A stretch of DNA of 64,000 nucleotides from Solen grandis (Eukaryota > Mollusca > Bivalvia > Adapedonta > Solenidae). The position numbers and the translations under genes are program-made. This document shows positions 58,857-64,000 of the stretch, in pieces. The stretch lies in the NCBI GenBank assembly GCA_021229015.1, contig CM037794.1, positions 41,559,126-41,623,125 on the forward strand. The letters are read 5' to 3'. How positions within the stretch are numbered: position 1 is the stretch's first letter; each line of letters starts with the position of its first letter. The notes beneath the pieces are model-generated. The model saw nothing but the letters and a program-made list of their open reading frames with translations. It did no database searches and was not told the DNA's origin.

Positions 58857-61742
58857 GTAAGTTAATTCACGTTTGGTTTCTTCGATCAGCAGTAGATCTA
58901 CCACTGTTTACTTCAACTATTATTTAATGTCTTCCCATCCTAATAGCCATATTCCATATCTTGCCACTGGATGATAATATTTTTATGAAACTATAAGTTT
59001 GAGGACATTAAAAAAATGATTTCACCAATGTTTTTTTTTTCAAGTTTCATCTTATTTGGTGGAGATAATTCGCATTTAAATTAACAATTGAAGCCTGTGG
59101 AAAATATGCATTTTTTGTGAGTATGAAAAACTGAATTTGATTTATGAGAAAAACTCATGGTAGAAGGATGAATTGTATGATTTGTATCAGCTTTCGTGAA
59201 GAAATCTAAACTTTACCATAGGAAAATGGAGAAAATCACCTTTCTTTTAGATATCAGGGTGATAACTCATTACAACAAAATAATCAAGGGGAGGTAATAA
59301 AAAAACATCTGTCACATGTCATAATATATCAATTTTCACCTAAAATAACCATTGTTTGACATTTTAAAAGCTTATATACTTATGTTTTGTTAAGTTATAT
59401 GCATGACTTTGATGGAATAGATCGCTATTAGAGTGGGAAGACCTTAAAAGCGTATTTCACAACATTTGGTGCCTTTTTACTAGACAAAGAAGGAAAATCA
59501 AAACTAACGAACATTTTTTTTAAAACTCGGCATGACCATGAAACAAATTTATGGGCTAAAAATGTGGGTCTTCGTGCTACTTTTTGAGTTATCTGCCCCT
59601 GAAAGTGAGATTTTGCTCTTTTCTTTCACTTCCAAGGGCAAATAACTCAAAATCAAGCATATCGATACTTATTTTAAGAACATTACTATATATTCGCGTT
59701 TGCGACTTAAGTATTAAATCTGTTGCATAAAAATTCTACAACTTTTACACAGTGATAGGGGATATAGTACCAAACACCGAGTTAAAATTAAATGAGTTGT
59801 TGCTGGCCCATAATATTGAGTTATCTGCCCTTGAAAATGACAGAAAAACCCCCCAACAAACTATAAACTCACTTTCAGGGGCAAATAACTCAAAAAGAAA
59901 CACGAAGACATCCATTGTCTTATCCCATAAATTTGTTTCTAGTTTGATTCTCTATAATCTTGCCAAGTCTAAAAAAAATCTGTTCGCTAAGTTTGATTTT
60001 CCTTCTTTGTCTTTATAGTAAAATGGCACTATTGTGATATACGCCCTTAAAATAAATGTTTGATTTTCTATTTATTTCAAAGTTAAGTTAGATACACTAG
60101 AATAATTTTTTGTTACGTTGAATCTTATTGTCAGAAATTATTTATTATTCGTACACCGTTTGTTCATTTGCAAGCTTTAGAGAAATATTTACTGGCTCTG
60201 AATGCCGATTGGTTGCGGCGATCGACTGCTACTTGAAGATGGTGGTTTCATGTGAGGAAGCCTTCCAGCTGGCTTGCGTAAAGGTCAGGTTAACGATGCT
60301 CCGTGCATTACGGGTTTCCTCCACCTGTAATTAGCTGGACGTCGCTATATGACTTTAATACTGTCGAAGCGACGGTAAACTCAAATAGTTAATTCAAGTC
60401 AAGATGGTGGATGGGTTTGATTCCCAGGCGCGACATATAAAAGTCAGTGAAAATTGCCCTGGTATATCTACTTTGTGCATAAAGGTAGTTATTATTGGTC
60501 AATTTATCTTTGTTATAATAAGCGCAATGATAAATGTTGAAACTTTTGCAGAAACCCAGGTCTCATCGTGATGGTGAAGAATGCACTTGACATAAGGGAA
60601 GCCATTTTGTTTGCTCGAGAGTTTAAATTACGGGTCACAATCCGGAGTTCGGGACACGACTATGTAGGCCGGTCAACATTTGCGGGCAGTTTGAACATCA
60701 ACCTTGATCACATGAGAGAAATAAAAGTAGGTTGAGGTTGAATTGGATTTAATACGTTATCGTATGCCTTTTCGTTCTATTATAAATACATATTTCACCT
60801 TTGTTTACATTTTATATTATAAAAATCTTGACTATTCTTGTGTGTCGGCTTGCAATCACCTTTTTTTATTTTTTTTATTATTTATTTTTTTACCGAAGAG
60901 ACATCAGGTAGAAGAAACAGTGGTTGGATACAAGGGAGTCCGGATGTGATACCCTATCTCATTTTGCGATTAGACCCCTTGGTTCTTTTACGTACCCATT
61001 GTATAGCACCGATACCCGGTAGACAAGTTCCTGGGTAGAAACTGTGCTGAATGATCAGAGTTTCCATAACAACCCCATTTTGCCGAGTGCCCGCAGGTTG
61101 GGTAGATATTCTTACTATGGTAGCTCATGAGCATCTATTCTTTATAACATATATGCACAGTAGCCAATTTGTAATGATATCCTGTAACATAATTTTGTTT
61201 CAAGATGGATGCATGTTGGGTGTGCAAAGTCCGTGTATTATTGAAATGTGTTAGTTATTACAGGTGGTTAAGTGTTTTTATTTGCAGTTGTACGAGAACC
61301 CGCGGTTAATATTATAACTGTTACCCGGGTAAAAATGGACTCGTTTCAGCACTACAGGGTACTATTTAGTGATAAGTAATTTGTTAGACTCGCACTCCTC
61401 CAAACTTTTTTTTTAAATTTCAAGTACATAAACTTGACGTAGATGACATAATTGATCACCTTAATAGCTAACAGTATTTGAATAAAAATGTAGGTAGTGT
61501 AATTAGAGAAATTTGTAAGAGAATGAAATTCGTATTAATAAGCACTAGGTATGGTTGGTGAAATTCGTGTCAGGCTCATTATCTTAAACCTTAGCCAAGG
61601 ATGGCCTGTAGTGTTTTATAAATGGACTACTATGTAACTTTTTGTTGTGGCTTTATTGCAGGCAAACCTCACCTCTACCCGCAGTACTCACGGGGAGATA
61701 AAAGTGGAGTCGGCGGCCCGATGGATTGAAGTCTATACGGAG
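58637..61742 (+). CDS. FAD-linked oxidoreductase (PCMH/berberine-bridge type), partial
   Basis: The three exons encode the N-terminal half of a secreted-type FAD-dependent oxidase. Such enzymes use a bicovalently bound FAD to oxidise sugars, alcohols or related small molecules; the substrate here is unknown. Visible features in order: a hydrophobic segment ALIFFAGLNLVV resembling a signal-peptide core; SCFPTQQKINELKTKLSGS; then NPGLIVMVKNALDIREAILF; RVTIRSSGHDYVGRSTFAG, where the histidine of GHDY matches the FAD-attachment position of the family; SLNINLDHMREIK; and GEIKVESAARWIEVYTE. Splice sites and phases agree (phase 2 into exon 2, phase 0 into exon 3). The C-x-x-V-G motif, the rest of the FAD domain and the BBE C-terminus are absent from the window. 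Only about 160 of the roughly 450-550 residues usual for the family are seen. One frameshift lies at the CCC run 58,829-58,831. Intron 1 carries a foldback transposon and a SINE. Confidence 0.85.
59448..60046. mobile_element. Foldback MITE of about 600 bp with TTAA flanks
   Basis: The left arm aagcgtatttcacaaca...gacaaagaaggaaaatcaaa...gaaacaaatttatggg is inverted on the right (tttgattttccttctttgtc ... cccataaatttgtttc). TTAA occurs directly outside both ends (59,444-59,447 and 60,047-60,050). Each arm also contains the short palindrome gagttatctgcccctgaaag (59,583-59,652; 59,816-59,896), which is also found at 11.4-11.9 kb. The 88-codon frame at 59,752-60,018 is a by-product. Confidence 0.8.
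60246..60386 (+). mobile_element. SINE fragment, first family
   Basis: ttcatgtgaggaagccttcc, agctggcttgcgtaaag, ccgtgcattacgggtttcct, gtaattagctggacgtcgct and atactgtcgaagcgacggta follow the family order. The head is missing. Confidence 0.8.
60552..60726 (+). CDS. Exon 2 of the FAD oxidoreductase
   Basis: The acceptor acttttgcag precedes 60,552. The exon completes a lysine codon and reads 58 codons from NPGLIVMVKN to NLDHMREIK, covering the start of the FAD-binding PCMH domain with the RSSGHDYVGRST motif. The donor gtaggt starts at 60,727, phase 0. The usual family motif has RSGGH; here the second position is serine, a variation I have no reason to think inactivating. Confidence 0.9.
60727..61661 (+). 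other. Intron 2
   Basis: Bounded by gtaggt and gctttattgcag. T-rich near 60,862-60,892. No transposon was recognised; open frames of 66-68 codons are chance. Confidence 0.65.
61662..61742 (+). CDS. Exon 3 of the FAD oxidoreductase
   Basis: 27 codons, ANLTSTRSTHGEIKVESAAR followed by WIEVYTE, in phase 0 on both sides, with donor gtactc. The segment corresponds to the conserved 'v.vesGa.w.evy' strand of the PCMH fold. The next exon should carry the glycine-rich SGG-C-TVG segment and is not present before the gap. Confidence 0.85.
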
Positions 61743-62171
61743 GTACTCTCTTACTCACTTTTTGTAAAGGACTGAAAATCGCCTCGTAAATCAATAAAAG
61801 AAATACATACATACATGAATGAATTATTTTTGTTTGCTCGCTTGCCGACGGCATTTCTCTTATTTAACCCTTCCAATGCTGTGGACACATGTGACTGCCT
61901 CGACAACCGCTTCTGACCAAGATCAGCCAGCACATCCGTAGAGTCTGGTCATGGTCCTCACAGTTCGCTATTCAGTCAATATATATCCAGCATTCACTCT
62001 TATAAACAGTAATGGTACATTAGAAATTTTTGTGCTGCCCCACTGCGATGTCACGCCGTAGACTGGGCATCCAGTCATCGGGCAATATTCATATGTAGAG
62101 TGCAAAAATCATGGAGTGACTTAATGTGTTGTTTGTATCTGTTTTGTATTATTTCATGTGTGACTGTTATA
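61743..62171. other. Intron start up to gap, with a repeat fragment
   Basis: At about 61,863-62,030 phrases such as ttaacccttccaatgctgtg, ctgaccaagatcagccagca and cagttcgctattcagtcaat suggest a TTAA-type MITE fragment. No further exon was found. Confidence 0.4.
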
Positions 62172-62271
62172 NNNNNNNNNNNNNNNNNNNNNNNNNNNNN
62201 NNNNNNNNNNNNNNNNNNNNNNNNNNNNNNNNNNNNNNNNNNNNNNNNNNNNNNNNNNNNNNNNNNNNNNN
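62172..62271. other. Assembly gap (100 N)
   Basis: Exactly 100 N. The right side begins in the T run that opens copy B of the duplicated block. Confidence 0.98.
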
Positions 62272-64000
62272 TTTTTTTACAAAATTACATAGAAAAATAT
62301 CAACAAATAACAAAATGTGAATCGCGGCGCGCGTCAAACGCCAAAGACGACGTCATACCTACAAAACACGCCTCAAAGTACCATTCCATGCGCTTACGGT
62401 GCCGTTTTATCCATGATTCATCAAAAACAGTCTTTAAGAAGACTTAAAAGCGGCGGTTGACGGTAAAATATTACGAACTGTAACTTTCGTATCAGCATTT
62501 ACACAATCTCTTACCAGGTCACACGATTTCTTACCGATGGAGATCGTCTTTCTCTTTGTTTTTTGTTTTTCTTAGTTTCGTCTTCTGTATTGCAGATTTC
62601 TTACTTCCGACAATGCCATTTGCAAATAAGTGCTTGCAATAAGTTGCTTAACTGTTCTGTTCGGTGCATTTGTTGCATAGTCATCACAGGTGTCATCCAG
62701 AAGGCCGTACAAAACTGGATAATTGTCCGCTGCGCCGCGCGTTCTTCGGACGTTGCCATTATAACTTTCTTATTTTCTACCAGGAGTTTCCATTTGTCAG
62801 TTCCTCATTCGTTTCTGATGTTTTTAAATTTTTTTTGTTTTTTTGTTGAGATGACGGTTGTCATATCAGCAGGAGAAATCAACGTGATTTTTGGCAGACA
62901 CAGCGTCATATATTTGAAAAATGCATTATTTATTCAAACATATACAAAACAATATGCGGATAATTTGAAATGCGCCGGGAATTCAGACCTATCTCTTAAA
63001 TAATGCCAATTTAGATGTAATTAGAGTAAATATTTCATAAATGACATATTGCAATGTAAAATAATAAATTCATAGATTATATAATATTATGTAAATTACA
63101 ATGTAATGGCGTTAAAATGAAGCGTCTGTAAAATTTTGGGACAGCCCTCGTATATAACGTTATTTTATCAAAACTCTTCCCTGAATGTACATTATGACAT
63201 ATTCCGGGCTGAACGTTATAAATACCTGCTCATTCACCGTCTCCGTATGACTGAAAGACGGTGCGCTTTATTACAATGATGTTTACACCACCGATTGCGG
63301 AGTATGGGACAGATACAGAGTTGTACTCTTAATAGATGCTTATATGACTTTATATGCTGAAATGCTTCACAGATAATGCATACATGTACATCATATTACC
63401 GTTCGACACTCTCCATTACCTGAATCCCAATCAACGCCGCCTATCTTTTTTAATTGACTTCCTCTGATGAAATGCTTCACAGATAATGATTTGTTCATCA
63501 TATTACTTTCCCCATTACTTTAATCCCCATCAACGCCGCATATTTTTTAAAGATAATTTTAGTTTCATCTATGATAGAAATACATGTGGGACTAGCATTA
63601 AATACAATTATACTCTTTTCTGGTAGGAACTGCTATCGATTTACAATAGTGAGATATACAAACGTAATCGATGCATGTGCCGTCCACACTTTATGCATAT
63701 GAGCATCGCCAATCGATGCATGATATGCACATTGCAGGCTACATATTTGTTGCAAGATTGATAATAATCGCCGAATACATAGATATGTGAAATGTTTTGC
63801 TCTTGTCATATATGCACTAAATGTAAATATTCATGACAAAATATTTGATGGTTTTACCTACAGTTAATGTGTGGCTAACAATGTGTAGTTAATGTGTGTC
63901 TAGCAATGTCTTAACTTTGAAATAGATAGGCAAGCATTCAAGAAATTTCAAAAACCAAGAACCTTGTCAATTTCTACACTTAAGTAACAGCAGATAGAAT
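62272..64000. repeat. Duplicated block, copy B
   Basis: It follows 38,140-39,770 and then 41,449-41,545 in order. Differences from copy A: small scattered indels; a local duplication of about 100 bp at 63,435-63,540 (gaaatgcttcacagataatg occurs twice); loss of about 185 bp around the (GC)n(GT)n run near 63,690; and collapse of the 25-bp minisatellite with about 1.4 kb beyond it, including the mariner C-terminus. The 146-codon frame at 62,563-63,003 has no counterpart frame in copy A and is not a gene. Confidence 0.9.

Larger units (their letters stand above)
58857..60551 (+). other. Intron 1, rich in transposons
   Basis: It starts gtaagt and ends acttttgcag. It holds a TTAA-flanked foldback element (59,448-60,046) and a SINE (60,246-60,386). 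A B-box-like gggtttgattcccaggcg near 60,413-60,430 may be another SINE fragment. Confidence 0.7.

Noticed and set aside
62563..63003. 146-codon frame as a gene
   Set aside because: The matching sequence in the 38-kb copy lacks this frame because of small indels, and no domain is seen.

Overview
The window is eukaryotic, AT-rich, intron-bearing and crowded with transposable elements. Its repeat content (tRNA-headed SINEs, a LINE C-terminus and degenerate 'ggtcaaggtca' / 'ggccataa...' repeats of types I associate with molluscan genomes) suggests a mollusc, probably a bivalve. That assignment is inference from repeat style and was not checked by any search. There are no bacterial operons, no CRISPR array and no rRNA. 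Most open reading frames are chance openings inside repeats.

Layout. 1-15 kb: intergenic DNA with several inverted-repeat (MITE-like) elements, a LINE fragment inserted inside a SINE, and two diverged copies of one segment (about 7.3-10.6 kb and 13.3-14.6 kb), each carrying a different MITE that the other lacks. 16.0-18.2 kb: a 30/31-bp minisatellite. 18,767-18,866: a 100-N gap. 18.9-about 36.4 kb: a contig that looks badly unpolished, with inflated homopolymers and eroded short motifs, holding several tandem arrays with units of about 32, 34, 36 and 150-170 bp; coding calls there are unreliable. 38.1-41.5 kb: a block that reappears at 62.3-64.0 kb. 40.9-42.1 kb: a decayed mariner element on the minus strand. 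42.1-44.8 kb: an almost complete but frameshifted MULE (Mutator-like) transposon with FLYWCH and MULE transposase domains, 22-bp terminal inverted repeats and 9-bp target duplications. 45.5-48.1 kb: a 26-bp satellite of about 100 units. 48.3-56.3 kb: foldback elements, including a region of about 3.6 kb bounded by a perfect 38-bp inverted repeat.

The only host-type gene I can defend is a plus-strand FAD-linked oxidoreductase (berberine-bridge/PCMH type) at about 58.6-61.7 kb. Three exons have matching splice phases, but there is one apparent frameshift in a CCC run. The 5' exon was not found and the 3' exons lie beyond 61,742. The gene is followed by a second 100-N gap (62,172-62,271) and then the second copy of the 38-41 kb block, so the downstream scaffold join is suspect.

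I found no convincing new multi-gene biological system. The most informative material is the nested transposons with recognisable insertion sites, the MULE with its target duplication, the long-range inverted repeat, the satellites and the assembly anomalies.
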